Source: Aulostomus chinensis (lineage: Eukaryota; Chordata; Actinopteri; Syngnathiformes; Aulostomidae). Taken from it: a DNA stretch of 64,000 nucleotides. Numbering within the stretch: position 1 is the stretch's first letter; each line of letters starts with the position of its first letter. The stretch is taken from contig JBBMOA010000020.1 in assembly GCA_037954235.1 (NCBI GenBank), positions 22,219,677 through 22,283,676 on the forward strand, read 5' to 3'. The position numbers and the translations under genes are program-made. Positions 1 to 13,400 of the stretch are shown here, piece after piece. A model generated the notes under the pieces. That model saw only the letters and a list, made by a program, of their open reading frames with translations, did not search any database and was not told the origin of the DNA.

Positions 1-3000
1 TATGCAGACAGCTTGGCTTATGGCTCAAACTGTTGTTTGCCTCCAGCTAAACCCTCAGCTTAGCAACCTGCCTGTTTAGTGGATGCAGCAGATCTCTGGA
101 TGCAACAACTTAAAGCCCATGAGTGCAAAACTTCAAATTTACTGACTTTGGTGTTTTGAATTCGCCTGCCGGTCTTCACCAACACCACGACCACAGAGCT
201 CATTCTCAAACCAGCTTTCCAGGTAAGTTTGTCACGGTCGTCTTCAAACCTTTGCAGAAGGTGACAGCATCATTTTGTATGAGATGCAGCAGGCTGTAAA
301 ATAACTCCAGTCTAAAGCATTTCACATCCGTGTGGGATCAGAATAAGTGCTTCCACCAAGTAGTGAATGCATATATTCTTTTACCACAACCATGATCCTT
401 CACTTATGACGTGACCACTCGTTTTTTTGTTCCTCAATCAGACCTTAACTGTAGTATATTTCAAGATATAACCAAATATCAACAAGACACGCACTTACAG
501 TGCTTATTCTCCAAAATCTGTTTCCATACTGCCCTCCAAACCACATTTCTTCTGGATTGTGTATCGCCAAGAAATTTGATCGAATTTAATTTCGGAAATA
601 TCAAAGAACACCATTAATGACTACATCTGTTCCAAGGGCCTAGGAAAATCTTTCGGATCCAGGAACTACTGCTGGATCTGGATGGCATCAAACTTATTGA
701 TACATTAGCACCACTCTCTGCTGCCAAGTCTGGACAGTACAGACAGTAAGCAGCATAGCACAAAAATGACAAAGAGGAAGCCTCCAAAAGTTTATCCTAG
801 AAATAATATCCACCTTTCTACCAAATTTCATCATGATTCATCCATTATATCGTGACATACGGTGCTCAAGATCCAACCAATAAATACATAACCAGATACA
901 TGCCAGTGAACAGGCAAAAGATCGTGTCAGAGATCAACAGCTGACGTGAAATCAATGACAGTACAGATTTTTGTGTGGTAATGTGTGATTACAATTAATA
1001 GTCCACATTACTGATGCTCAGAATACTTTTTTTTTTTTTTCGTGACAGCCCTGCTACCACCCTGCTGAGACGGGACTCAAGAACTGACGAAACTTGTCAT
1101 ATTCTCTTGTGGATGTTTAAAACTTTTAGGATGGTGTATGACTTAAAATATTTAATATGCAGCTCTGCGCTTTGCTCATTTGAGAATTACAAAGAGCCTG
1201 AAAGTTAAGGTTCTGACTCACAACTTTCACTTTAGTTTCGCACCACAATAGTTAAAACATGCAGAACTGATACTAGAACCAGGCAGCGCATTGTTTCCTA
1301 AATGCGACTTTAAGTATATTTATCGTGGGTTTGCTGAATTATTCTGTTATTCAGATGCCCAACAACCACATCAGAGATTATCCGAAATTACTCTAGGTTT
1401 GGTCGGATGTTAAAGTAGTACGTGAAATCCAGCTTGATGATATCGTACACGTGTCTAGAACCAGCAGAGTGTGATTTGGCACCAGCCTGGGGAATCGCTT
1501 GATCAGTATGACCCCACTGGGAGACTGAATTAGCCAATAATTATGCCATTTTAAATATTAATGAGACTACACTTTTATTCATGAAGCCATTGCCTTCATT
1601 CTTTTCATTTCCATTATCTCTCCTCCTCTTGTAATAAGCTCACTGGTACTTTTGTTCATCAAACACATGCGTGGATTGACCTCGGGACACCCTAAGGTCC
1701 ATTCACAAGCCCAAATTGAGTCCGTTTTAATCAAACTCTGGTGCATTTAACTGCTGCGGTTTGTTTCAGTGCTTGTAAAAGCAGTAACCAGACAAAAAAC
1801 AGTGTTTACTACCAGGTTTACTGTTTCTTCTGAGAATCTGTTAAATTTGTTAAAGTTGTCTAGTGTATTCAGAGGTTAAAGTGATCAGGTAGAGGGCTTC
1901 TGCTTGATATCGGGGACCTCCCCCCACTTTTAGTTTTTTGATTATGCATGAGGATTGATCAGTTTTGATTGCGTTTTAATTTCTTGTTATTGAAATAAAT
2001 AAATCAATAAATAAAAGATATGCTATGACAGGTAACATGCCACCGACCCCCCCCCCCCAGCTCGTCTGTGCTCATCATTGCTTCATCATCACATTCATCT
2101 GTGTACTATTTACTCTGTGATTGAGGTACTTCACTCTGACAGCCCCCCTCCATCTGGTATTAGCATATGTTTCACATCCTCATTATGTCTGAACATTAAT
2201 TTGCTTGATAACGCTCACACCTGTTGCTGAAATATGTCCTCAAAATATCCGCCTGATTTCTCAGGACTGCACATAAACACTGATTGCTGCGTCTTCTCTC
2301 CATTATACCGGCAACATATTTATCCTAACAGCAGTTTTATAATCTAACCTGCTGGGTGCTTGTTTGTGTCGTCTTCATGTGTTCTAATAAGGATGGGAAA
2401 TGCACCGAACACATCATTGTCGACCTGGTGGTTCAGAGGTTGTTTTTCAGATCAAGTCTAAGATGAATTTACGTCAACATGTTTGACTTATTATTGAATT
2501 TAATGAAATGTGGATGTGAAAGTGCAGCTTTTCTGTTTTTGGTTGTTTTTTTTTTCCGATTGTGAAAAACATCTGAAGCAGAAATTCTGTGTTAATATCA
2601 AATCAGATGGACTGATGACACCAAATTTGTGGTATCACCCAGAAATAGTGTGACAATAATAAAATATTTTGTTAAAAAGAGGCAGCCACCTTACAACCTT
2701 GGTTTTAGCTGTGAGATGAGACGGATACAAAGAGTCTGACAGGCATCAGGAGTCCGAAGATGATTTCTTTGATTGAGGTAAATTTTAGAACAATTTATAG
2801 GCCATGCTCTTTTAAGACACAAAAAAAGCTTTTGGTCCACAATAATTTCAAGACCACCAAAGTTTCTATTAAAATTAAGAACCTTTGGACTTGAAGAAGA
2901 CCAACAAATATCTTCATATTCTAGCCATGGGGCTTACCAGGGGGGAAAAAATAAGCATGCTGAAAAGTTCATCTTAACTGATGGAAAAAAATAGAGTTCA

Positions 3001-3469
3001 AAGAGTTTGTTGTTGCTGCAATCATTCAACTTGTCTACACAAGCCAAACTTACACAATTCCAGGGTAAACAACAAGAGACACAAAATCCATCGTCCAAAA
3101 TGCTTTCTCAGGCTCAGCCAATATTAGACTTCTAAACCAATTCATCTAAATTAACTGCAACTCCTGCAGAATGGTCCATATGTTTTTCCTCAGACAGTTT
3201 CATGCAAGAAATGTACCCAGATTTGAAGTGAGACTGTCCCACAAAAATTCACATGTTGTTCATGTGCATTCATTCATTCTTGTGCTTCTCGTTATGGACG
3301 TAAAAACAAACCACTGGTTTCATTCCTGTCCTCCTCGCGTCCGCCCTCTACCTCCACTGCTAGCATTCGAACACAGTGGCCATTCATATAGTGTTATCCA
3401 ATGTGAAAGCATGAGCGCCCTTAAATTCAGCTTTAAATGTATCCAACTGTGGCTGCCCACAATGACGGC

Positions 3470-3662
3470 TATTGTGGTGAATGGGCTATTTCTACCTTAC
3501 CATGACTCAAAACCTCCTTCACCCAGACCCCCACACGCTCATATGGCAGAGGCTGCTAACAAACTGCAAACCTGCCCATCAGGAGCAATTCCAGGCTCAG
3601 TATCTTGCTCAAGACACTTCTGTAAGGCGCTGGAGATCAAGCCAGTTGCCCTCCAATAACTA
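3470..3662 (-). mobile_element. Degenerate tRNA-derived SINE, body portion
   Basis: On the minus strand the segment around 3565-3605 reads TTGAGCAAGATACTGAGCC followed by TTGCTCCTGATGGG. This matches the body of the SINE at 4173-4397 (GAGCAAGATACTGAACC, GCTCCTGATG). The head, with its box B, is badly degraded, so the upstream boundary is approximate. Confidence 0.55.
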
Positions 3663-4172
3663 GACAGCCACAATTCCTCCTCAGTCAGGCCTACCTCCAA
3701 TTACCAGAGCCAGCAGGAGTAACTGACGCACGCTCCATCAGTAGTCTAGCACGCTATTGTACACTGAAAGGCTGGTGGCTGCCTCGACACAGGTGGCAAG
3801 CTTTTATACGCGCCTGAAAAATATATGGCCAGCTGTGTTCTGCACAATATTAGAGTGCAACAACCACAGACGAGCCCTTGAAACCTGACACTGACTCATT
3901 TCACCTACTTTTTGTGTGGCAGATCCTTTGTTCCCTTGTGAAATAACCTCAGCCTATATTCAAGGAAAGAAGAAACTTTTCAATTTGCCACCCTTAAGGA
4001 GCATATTCCTGTAATTCTTCTTTGAATCAAGTGGTTTGGGAATTGCATTTGGCACAAATGCTACTGCTCTCATATGGTATTACTAGGATATCGGTAGATT
4101 TGAGTATTTGAGTACAACTGGTGTCAACACTCTCATTTAGCGTCTTCTTTTCTTTCATGTATTGCTTTATTG

Positions 4173-4397
4173 AGGGCGGCGTGGCTCAAAGGTAGAGTGG
4201 CCGTCCAGCAACCGAGAGGTCGCTGGTTCGATCCTCACTTCCCTCGGTGACCATGTCAAAGTGTCCTCGAGCAAGATACTGAACCCCTAATAGCTCCTGA
4301 TGAGTCGGGTGGTGCCTTGCATGGCAGCTTCCACCATCAGTGTGTGAGTGTGTGTGTGTGTGTGTGTGAATGGGTGAATAGAGTGACACTGTAAAGA
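4173..4397 (+). mobile_element. tRNA-derived SINE
   Basis: The head carries an RNA polymerase III box A (TGGCTCAAAGG, 4182-4192) and box B (GGTTCGATCCT, 4225-4235) with tRNA-like spacing. It is followed by the AAGTGTCCTCGAGCAAGATAC body common to a fish SINE family, a (TG)n stretch and the AATGGGTGAATAGAG tail ending near CACTGTAAAG. It is an old, single, non-autonomous copy in intron 1. Confidence 0.8.
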
Positions 4398-4540
4398 AAC
4401 AAAAATGAGTCCATTTACCATTTATGAAAAACTAGCAAGCACATACTATGTCTACAAAGGTGAACAATCAGCCCGTCTCACCAGAGGATGGTAAAACCTG
4501 ACTCTTTAGATGTTGATGTTGTAGTTGAGAGAGGGAGTGG

Positions 4541-4554
4541 CCACCAGGTGGTTC
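4541..4554 (+). promoter_or_regulatory. CTCF-like motif
   Basis: CCACCAGGTGGTTC fits the CTCF core except for a T in place of the conserved C at position 12 and a T at the purine position. It lies in intron 1, 150 bp downstream of a SINE. Confidence 0.3.
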
Positions 4555-7500
4555 TGTGACAATTCTGCCCCAAGACTTCATGGGTTCTTCTTTGGCCTAT
4601 ACAACTTCACTTTGGTGAAAGAAATCAACCACCTAAATTTTTATCCTGATCCTGCTGAGACAGACAAGTGGCACCAGCCTGGTGCCAGAACATGAGGATA
4701 CACAAGGCCCAGTGTTTCCTTGCTGAGCTGCGGTGGAGGAGCAGTGGCACACAGAGAATTTCAGCCTAAAAAGACTGTGACTTTGAGATATTTCCAGCTG
4801 ACTGAGACTGAAGTGTCATTACCTCCTATTAGCATGCAGGACTGAGATTGTAATCCTGTCCCCTACATTTGTCTTGCATGAGGCTTCACAGTCTTGGAGG
4901 ACAAGAGAAAAACCAGCCGCCAACAACTCTTCTAATCCATGTAGGACTTATGAAGTGCTTTAAGATGACTTGAAATATAAAGCTACATTCAAATTATTGG
5001 TATGAGCCATGGATGTTTATTTGTTTAACAACCTGTGTTACCTGATAGCTGGATAGGGGTGACAAGACACATCTCTCTTACTGGATTTTATTGCAATGAC
5101 CTAATGAATATTTTACAATAGGTTCCGAGTGATCATGTGATCTAGGGACTTCAAATCAGAGCACGTTATTCTTACGAGACTGGAAGAATAGGACCCTCCT
5201 CTTTCTTTACTGCCAATTACACCCTGATATATTTAACATCAATATTTTATTGCAAGGTTGTCGTTTTTTCCAGATACTGCTACTTTTATCTTCTTTTTTT
5301 TTTTCAATAGCTTCCATTTCATGTGACACAGGGACTGCAAATCCGTACCAGGAATTAGTATCTGACTTCAAATGTGGGACACAGCTCTTTTTATTGCAAT
5401 TTATTGCATCTCATCTTTTCAACGAATATTTTAGTGCAACATTCATTGCTTTTTTTTTTTTTTAAAACACTGAAAAAAAAAACTATCATATGTCTATGAA
5501 ATAGGTTCAAAGTAAAATTAACTCAGCACCAGATATTAGCGCTAAACTGAATGGAATGACTTCTGAATCATCTTTTGCATTTGCTAAATATTTCAGGAAA
5601 TTTGATCACATACTGCAAATTTCACTGTCTTCCTTTTTCTATTGGTTAGATTTCATGTGACAGTCAAAAACGACCACCAAAGGAAACAAATTCACTTGCA
5701 GACCCCAGACTTCTCACTTGACATTGAACTTCTGTAAGGCTCGAGCAATGCACACACCGAGTTTGCCATTCATCTGATGAACTGTTGGGTCACTCTGTGT
5801 TCAAGTCAGACATGCAGGCAGAGTTGTTGCAGTAGGAGACAATTTTCAGTGAGTGTTCATAAAGTCACTGCACCACGAGCCTTTGATAGACATCGTTGAA
5901 AATCTTACAAAAAGGTGTCAACAAAATATGGGGAAGGTTCACTGTTTTTGTTTTCATATAAGAGCAGTTCAAATATAATAATTATAATCCTAACAATCAT
6001 AATAATAAACATGCTGACACCAGCTGGCCACCAAAGCAAACCTTGCAGACAGCGTGTATGCAGCTATTCACTCTAAACAGGCTGACTTGAAAGAAATGCA
6101 TATACTAACATTTATGGTAATTATTAGTACACACGGTCAAAATCAAACGCAGTACTTGGGTGGAAACATGAAGGATAAACTCCCACGGATGGACAAAAAG
6201 TCAGTTCAGCCTGTAGTTCTTAAAATACTTCGTGACAAAGACACACTGCAACTGTATGTGCTGCAGACATAGCCTCAGTACCCGTCTGACCGTGCCTATA
6301 GAATATCTCATTCTACATGAAAGGACACCGCGAGACTAAATCATAAACAGTGTCGCCGCTGGAGCTCTGCAGGGAGCACCTTATTACTTTCCAATTTGTT
6401 ACATGTTATATTGACCTATATAACAGTCAAGATTAATAAAGCAAAGCAAAAATACTGGCAGCGGCACACAGAGCAGCTTAGACACAAACACATCTTAACA
6501 CACTTTCGCCTGAGGAGACAGCTCGCAAACAGCATGATTTAGGAGCTCCTGGCAAACAGGAGTGTTTAGGAAAGAAGGACAGAGGGAAAAAGGAAGGATG
6601 AGAGGTAATGCCGGACGGAGGATAAGACAAGCAGCCTCATCAATTATCCTGTTAAACGAACAAAGAGCAGTGACACAACAGGCTAAATTTAATCAATGGA
6701 GACCCGTAGCGTTCAGGAGGTGGGCAGCAAATTAACACTTGGAACAATTAATCTGCTCCTGAGCGCAACTCTTTAGCCTGAAGAAAAAGAGACGATGGAG
6801 ATTCACTCCTCAGTCAATCACGCCAACACATTTGATCTTTACTTGCTTAAGGCTGTTGCCACGGTGATGGAGTAAGATGCTCTGACTCAGGATTATTTGC
6901 TTTCAGATTTTCCAAGATGTCAAGCCTGTTTTATGTGATGGGGCAAACCAATTCGATTACATTTTATGACTGTTCTTCAGTTGATTAATCTGTCTGTAAA
7001 ATCCCACATTCCTATTTGCTTTATTAAATGTGCATTATCCTTAGCACAAATTGTTTGTATTCTACAAAAATATTTGTTATCCTAATTTAAAGAAACACAC
7101 ACTCTCACTTGGCTGGTATCTTTTTACAAGTGTTCCTCAGGCTAAGCTGCATTCGAGCAAACTCAGACCTTTGAACGTCTTGAGTGAAAATCCGACTTCT
7201 GACCTCAAACATTCCTGGTGGCTGCAAAAAAAAAAAAAAAAAACATGGGGGAACAGCACTTTATACGTGAAAACAAATGATGATACGATGACTAGCCTGT
7301 TTTACTGTGTGATCAATTGCATGACTCCAAATCAGGCACTGGAATAATGACCTAAAAATATGATGTTAATTTAAATTTGTATTTTACAGGCAGTTCTGGT
7401 GTTCAGTTTGGAACCTTGACCACATTGCAGGTGAATATATACGAACTAGCTAGTAAAACATTAAATGCAAGTTTCATCCAGCTTTTAGGTGATAGCATGA

Positions 7501-8814
7501 GTCAAATTGCCAAAAAGTTTAATCTCCTTTTATTTCCAACCTTGCAAAGAGAAGAATAAATGAGAGCCATAGCAACAAGAGCTACTCAGGCTTGTAATGA
7601 TGATGGCAGTTATCTGCTCCTGTAATGAATGAGAGCAGCAGGAGGTCAGCTCGAGGAGGATGAAGATGAGTTATCAGCAAACATCCAGCCATTAGTGGAA
7701 GAAATTAGAGGTTTGCAAATATCAAAATAATCGATGGTGGCATGAGCCTCTGAGTTAGACTGTTTGCAGTAAAAAGTGTGGTTTTATATCTTTAAAATGT
7801 GTGTATATATGTTTTAGAAAGTTATCATAACAGCAAACCGAGGAAAGAAAGGGAGATCCTAATGTAAAGAAGGATAATGGCAAAGGACAAACAGCTCACT
7901 GGGCACTGGAAGAACATCGTTCCTGAAGGAGGAAGGAGATTTTTTTAGTAAAAGAAAGCAGGGAGAGAAGAGGAGAGCTCAGCAGGAGGAAGATGATATG
8001 CGAAGATATGAAGAAAGCTTATCAAACTGAAAGATCTGAGGACCGGAGAACGGACAAATAATAGGAAATTGCATCCCACGAGACTTTTACCGCTTTTTTC
8101 TCCAGTAAAATTTAACATCTGACATTCTGACATCTGTTCAATTTTCTGCTGTCAAATAAACATAATTTTGATTCACTTTTTTCAATCTTCTGTACTTCCA
8201 AATTTGAAGATGTATTTTATTCTATAAAATTAAATATATCCAGCTCGCGCAAACCACTGATTAGACTTAAGGCATTTAACCACATACTCGTTAAAAATTC
8301 CCACTGACTTTTGAGATGAGAGATTCTTTTTAAATTCTGAAAATGAATAAACTAAAAATAATTATACTGTTATTATTTAAGAAACGAAAGGAAAGATTTT
8401 GTAGTTTTCTCCATCATTTACTAAATGCACATTTGGAATTTGGGCTGTTTTGTTTCCTACAAATTCTTCTTTTTTTTTGTTTCCGCAGAAACTACATTCG
8501 CAGTCCTACATGTTCACACAGGCACACACACACACAGCTATGCTACTCCATCAAGACTACGTAGCCACCGGCATCCCTATTAACACTTGTCTCTCGAAAA
8601 GAAATGAGAAAAATGTGGAGAGCAGGAAGAGGTATGACTTTTCCTCTTTAATGTTTGAGATAAAGGGAGACAGCGAGTGATTGAGAGAACCAACTTCAAT
8701 TATGTATACCCCAACAACTTCAATTAAGCATGTGAGCAGGAAAATCAATATGGGAACTGATGACGTCTCAGGCTGCTCATTCTTCACCGAGGAACTGGTT
8801 TGTCCAGAGGCAAA

Positions 8815-8837
8815 ACACACACACACACACACACACA
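8815..8837. repeat. (AC)n microsatellite
   Basis: About 11 AC units in intron 1. Confidence 0.9.
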
Positions 8838-9185
8838 GTATACAAGTACTAGCTGGGTATAAATCACTCTACAGCCAACAAGAGAGCAGCCTTCAATCTC
8901 ACGCCTTGGGCTTCACCATCTCTGTTTCCTATCCATCGATAATGACTAATGATCACGCAGGAGCGTTAATGGGGGAAAGCTGAGTTTTCTTGTTGGACAG
9001 CGTCAGTTGTGTCTGACCCGCAGGAACATCAAGCGCACAACGATTTGCAACAGCAGACGCAGAATGAAAGTGCATCCTTTTATTCTTTTGCATTTCACAT
9101 CTACTGTTTGGGTCAATATGATATTACAACACCACTGATCACTCCACTGATATCTGATACACTGAAAAAAATAGGGTCAACATCT

Positions 9186-9245
9186 AGAACAGGGCTGCCC
9201 AAGAGGGGCCTGCGGGTCTGATTTGGCCCACCAGATGTTAAATAG
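9186..9245 (+). mobile_element. Possible hAT-type transposon terminal fragment
   Basis: AACAGGGCTGCCCAAGAGG followed by GCCTGCGGGTCTGATTTGGC resembles the CAGGGNTGCCCAA-type ends and adjoining GGCCTGCGGG sequence of vertebrate hAT elements. No second terminus was found, so this is tentative. Confidence 0.35.
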
Positions 9246-11513
9246 ATAAATATATAATATTATAAAATAGAAATAACACAAGGCAAGCAACACTTAATAT
9301 CAAATACTATGTCGTTAGTAAAAATGTGACTTTCCTGCTTATTACTGTTCGTACCCTATTTTGTTTGAATCCAAATACTGATGCACACAAACTGGATTTC
9401 CTTTTGGTGAAATGAAATTGCTCTTCACTAGGATTCCAAATAACTCATGTGAATTTGACCCAGCAGCAGAGTGACACTTGGCGCAGGATGTCCATTTGAT
9501 GTGAGTGAAGTAACAGTGACAAAAGGCATTTTACCAGCCAAATCTCTCTTTATTTTTGGCTGCTGTTGCACCCAAAAAAATGCAACCCACACATGGTTAA
9601 AGTAGCTTTGACGCTTCGGTACTTAAGTGCAAGCACAATATTGGTCTCCAAGAGAAGAGAGGTAACCTTTGGGCGAAGGGTACAAAGGGGAATTGAAGGG
9701 AACCCCAGGCACAACAAGAAATTGTACCCTTTCAGTGACATTCCAATACCCCTATTTTAGAGTATATATGCCACAAATTAACTGTACCAGAGTTTGTAAA
9801 AGAAAGGAAACAACCTCTTCGGTTAGGTCTCCACCCCATTTTTTGGTCTGCACCCAAGTGTGACTGCAGGTTTCACACAACCTTTAAAGTTCCGCATCAA
9901 GGGGGAAATAAATAACTTCCTAAAACCTGAAGCTTTTCTGAAAAACTTGATGGAACTGCCAACATCCACTAAAACCCTTATTTCTCAGCTTCTGTAACCA
10001 ATACAAACATTACAAACCCCCCCCCCCCAAAAAAAACAGCTTAGACCTTTAGAATCCGTGTGAAATGTTATCCCTTTGCCACACCTTTCATCAAATATTA
10101 ACAAACAAAAACAAAACAACAAACACTTAAAATGATAACATGTGTTTCTTTCACTGTGAAAGCTGATGTAGAAAAGTCTTTTTGAGCCAGTGCAAATAAG
10201 GTCTCCAACCACACTTGTAATTCAACAATTTGGCCACCAGGGGCTTCAAAGGTCTGCACTATTCCCCAGGGCTTGGTCATGAAACATTCCTTTAGATACT
10301 GTTTCAGTGCATTTTAGTAGACATTTCTCTACTTAATAAACTTTTCCACTGAATTCTAGTTGAACAGCAAGTGTGACAGTTACTGTCAGTCACATGTTGT
10401 GCAGTGTTCATGGTTATTCAGTGTTTCAGTTATAAACAGACGCCATTCTGCGGCCTGTGCTTGATTGTCAGTTACTCTATGACTTGGTCTGTGCTGCTGT
10501 TGTATTGTTACAGAAAAACACACATTCAGCTTTGATTGGGCATTTCACACTTTTGTCATCAGTGTCACTTCACACACGTTGTGTGTGTAGCCTGCCTTCA
10601 TCTGAAGTAGTTAAACAATCTAAACATTTGACCTCAAATGCATGCCACTTCCACACCCTGAATACCAACACTGTGTCCTGACTCGACTCCCTGAAGGGAT
10701 CGTCTAATCCACATCAACAGATCCAAACTGGTCATGTTTCCGTCACTTCAGAGGACAAAGTGTTGTTTAATATGCCGCAGCTTGACGTGAAAGTCACTGG
10801 AAGCAGACCGCGACAGGTGTGACTGGTCCGCTTCACATCACATTTCCTCCTACATTTGTTCCACACACTCATGTCTGCACCATCTCCTCCTCCGGTCCTG
10901 GCTCCCGTTGCTGATCTGTTTTTTGTTTTGTTTTTTTACAGAAAACTAATGTCTGTTGTTTGAGGGGTAGGACTTTGTGAATATGACCCCATCACAAGTT
11001 GGAAAAAAAATGTTTTGGCAACCAAAAATGAGAATTGCTCATTGAACCAATTTCAAACTATAAGCACCAACAATGTGCAGGCCAAGTTTGACGTTTAAAA
11101 ACACACAATTATTTTAAAGTATGTGGTTTTGTAATTAAAAGTGACTTAAGAGCTTGTTAGCACGTTAAACATCGTCAAGCCTACAAGAGTAGAAGTGCAG
11201 AGCTTGGTGGTGGTGGTCGTGATGTTGACGTATTGTATCTGGTGTTTTTTTTGCCTACGCATTAACAGCTTTCTACCTCTTAAGGCTGCATTGAAGCTAA
11301 AAAAAAAGAAAAAAAGAATTATGCTCATTTGTGAAGATTATCTTGTGAAAAAAAAAAACATGAACTTTTCTCTTATCATAGAACTAAATTTTCTCCCCAA
11401 AACCACAGGATTGCACACCCCCAAGGGCTCATCCCAGTCTTGTGTTACCTGCAGGGGCACACAGAGAGTGCTAATAGCGACTGACAGCACCTTAACACAA
11501 AATAAAACACCTG

Positions 11514-11516
<3 letters not shown>

Positions 11517-11560
<44 letters not shown>
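11517..11560. repeat. (AC)n microsatellite
   Basis: 22 uninterrupted AC units, likely polymorphic. Confidence 0.95.
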
Positions 11561-11562
<2 letters not shown>

Positions 11563-12171
11563 ACAGTCTCTGAATTGTAAATGTCAACCCATCACTATGT
11601 GATTTGTGCTCAGGGGAGTAAAAAAATGGCACTGTTTACAGCTTTATAATTCCCACAATTTGATGGGATTTTTGTTGGTGTGTGCGTGATGATGTGGGAG
11701 CTAAAGGATGCTGACCCTGAAAGGTCACAGTTGATTGGTTAACATCAGAAAGCTTTTACCCGTTTAGTGCAGGAATGTCTGATTAAATTGAATGAGTTTG
11801 GATGGACTAAATTTATTTTAGTGGTACTCATGGCCAGATGGTCTTTTATTATTGTGACACCGTCTGCTAGGCCTGTGATTTTAAAATGTCAAGTGAGCGT
11901 AAATGAAATGTAAAAGGAGAGAAAAACAGTAAGAAGCTGCCTCTCAGCATCTGCACTCAGATAAAACTTGAAGTCCTTCAAAATTTGGAAAAATTAAATG
12001 AAGCTACGCGTAATGGAACTCAACCCTTGAGATATATTTTTCCCTGAACATAAATTCCTAAAAGTCTCTCTTCCAAAAGGGGCCCCACCGCCCAAACTCA
12101 AGAGCCCCTAGAGCTACAACCCCAGACCTGACAACATGAACACCTCAAACCAGCAACCAGGATACATTTCC

Positions 12172-12490
12172 TGCCAGCTAGCACAAGATAGCCGCCGGCT
12201 AGCACAAGCTAACCGCCAGCTAGCACAAAATAACCGCCGGCTAGCACAAGCTAACCGCCGGCTAGCACAAGCTAACCGCCGGCTAGCACAAGCTAACACA
12301 AGCTAACCGCCGGCTAGCACATACTAGACGTAGGCGAGGACAAGCTAACTGCTAGCAATCACTTAAAAGCTGGCAAGCAAACACTACACGCCGGCTATGA
12401 CAAACTAACCTCAGGCTAGCACAAACCAACCGCCCGATATCAAACACTAAGCGCCGGCAAGGACAAGCTAAATTGCAGCAAGCACAAGCA
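12172..12490. repeat. Minisatellite, about 21-bp unit (GCTAGC-rich)
   Basis: Tandem units of the form CCGCCGGCTAGCACAAGCTAA are near perfect in 12195-12320 and degenerate to 12490. Because 21 is a multiple of three, the array keeps a minus-strand frame open (LACASRR repeats), which is not a gene. The array directly borders the candidate minus-strand exon. Confidence 0.85.
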
Positions 12491-12513
12491 AACAGCAGGT
12501 GTTTGTCACTTAC

Positions 12514-12697
12514 CTGTCCAGCAGAAAGCAGGCAAATTACACATCCATCTTTCAGGAAGCCAAGCCTTTCCCTTCAGTGCTCGATAGCGGTTGAAATCCA
12601 AACTGTTGTTCACTGTCGTTCTGGAACCAACTTTATCCGCCTGCATTTCGGCCTTGTATTTCCCTTCCTTCGCTGCTCCGCGGGGGGTGGCCGCCAT
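12514..12697 (-). CDS. Candidate first coding exon of an unrecognised minus-strand gene
   Basis: On the minus strand an ATG at 12697 lies in AAATGGCGGCC with G at -3 and +4. A 184-nt open frame follows (61 codons plus one base), starting MAATPRGAAKEGKYK and containing NRYRALKGKAWLPERW. It stops at a consensus donor, ACAG|GTAAGTG, with the junction between 12514 and 12513. The ATG overlaps a YY1-type motif (AANATGGCGGC) found at starts of housekeeping genes. I do not recognise the protein family and could not identify following exons at lower coordinates. It could be a nested antisense gene, a non-coding transcript start, a pseudogene piece or part of a repeat. Confidence 0.35.
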
Positions 12698-13236
12698 TTC
12701 CTCAGGTCACAACGTCAAGTATGAGGGAAGGCAAGTGTAAAGGCAAACTAGTTTTTATAGAGGTGCACTGAATCAGAGGTTTGTTCCTGCTGAAGACATA
12801 AATCGAAGAACACTGGCCTTACAGCAGAGAATCATCGAACTGTCTGATAAAATCCATCTATTTGCCTTTGAGTAGCCAGGGGAGAGAATAAACAGACGTT
12901 CAGCTGCCATTCAACCTGATGAATTTGTGAGATTTTTTTTCCCCCACGTGTGTCCCCACAATTTAATTTTTTTGTTGTCATGACATGTAACTTGTTCAAG
13001 TTTTACTCCTAATTTGAAGAAATTCTCTCAAGGTTGTCTTGAGATTTAGCTTTTTTTTTTTTTTAGGCGACTTTCACCTCTGACCACCAAAATTGTATAA
13101 ATGACATTTACTGTTGGAGAATAGTTGTTGATGCGATGAAGTTTGTCTAGGTACGAGTAACACTTGGAAGGAGACATTGTGGTAAAAGTTGTGTACTGCG
13201 GCTTTATAAAACGGGCCGGAAAATGACTGGAGATTT

Positions 13237-13400
13237 GGGCGTGGCTGGCAGGTGAAATAGCTGCCTTGTAACTGAAGAGTCGCTGGTTCAATCCCCCATA
13301 GCGAAAGGCGAATGGCTCCCGGTGAGCAGGAGGGCATGGTGGCCTTCAGCATGATGAACGGGTGAATGAGTCAGCGTTGTGAAGCACCTTCGCGTGACAG
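13237..13400 (+). mobile_element. Degenerate tRNA-derived SINE
   Basis: It starts GGGCGTGGCTGGCAGGTGA, with box B-like GGTTCAATCCC at 13285-13295 preceded by AGAGTCGCTG as in the 4.2-kb copy. It ends with GAACGGGTGAATGAG and GTGAAGCACCTT, equivalent to the tail of that SINE. The central body is rearranged. Confidence 0.65.

Noticed and set aside
4173..4245. Possible functional tRNA gene
   Set aside because: Box A and B are present, but the cloverleaf is not intact and the sequence continues into a SINE body and tail.
12114..12299. Minus-strand frame with LACASRR repeats
   Set aside because: It is a 21-bp minisatellite whose length keeps the frame open; no gene features.
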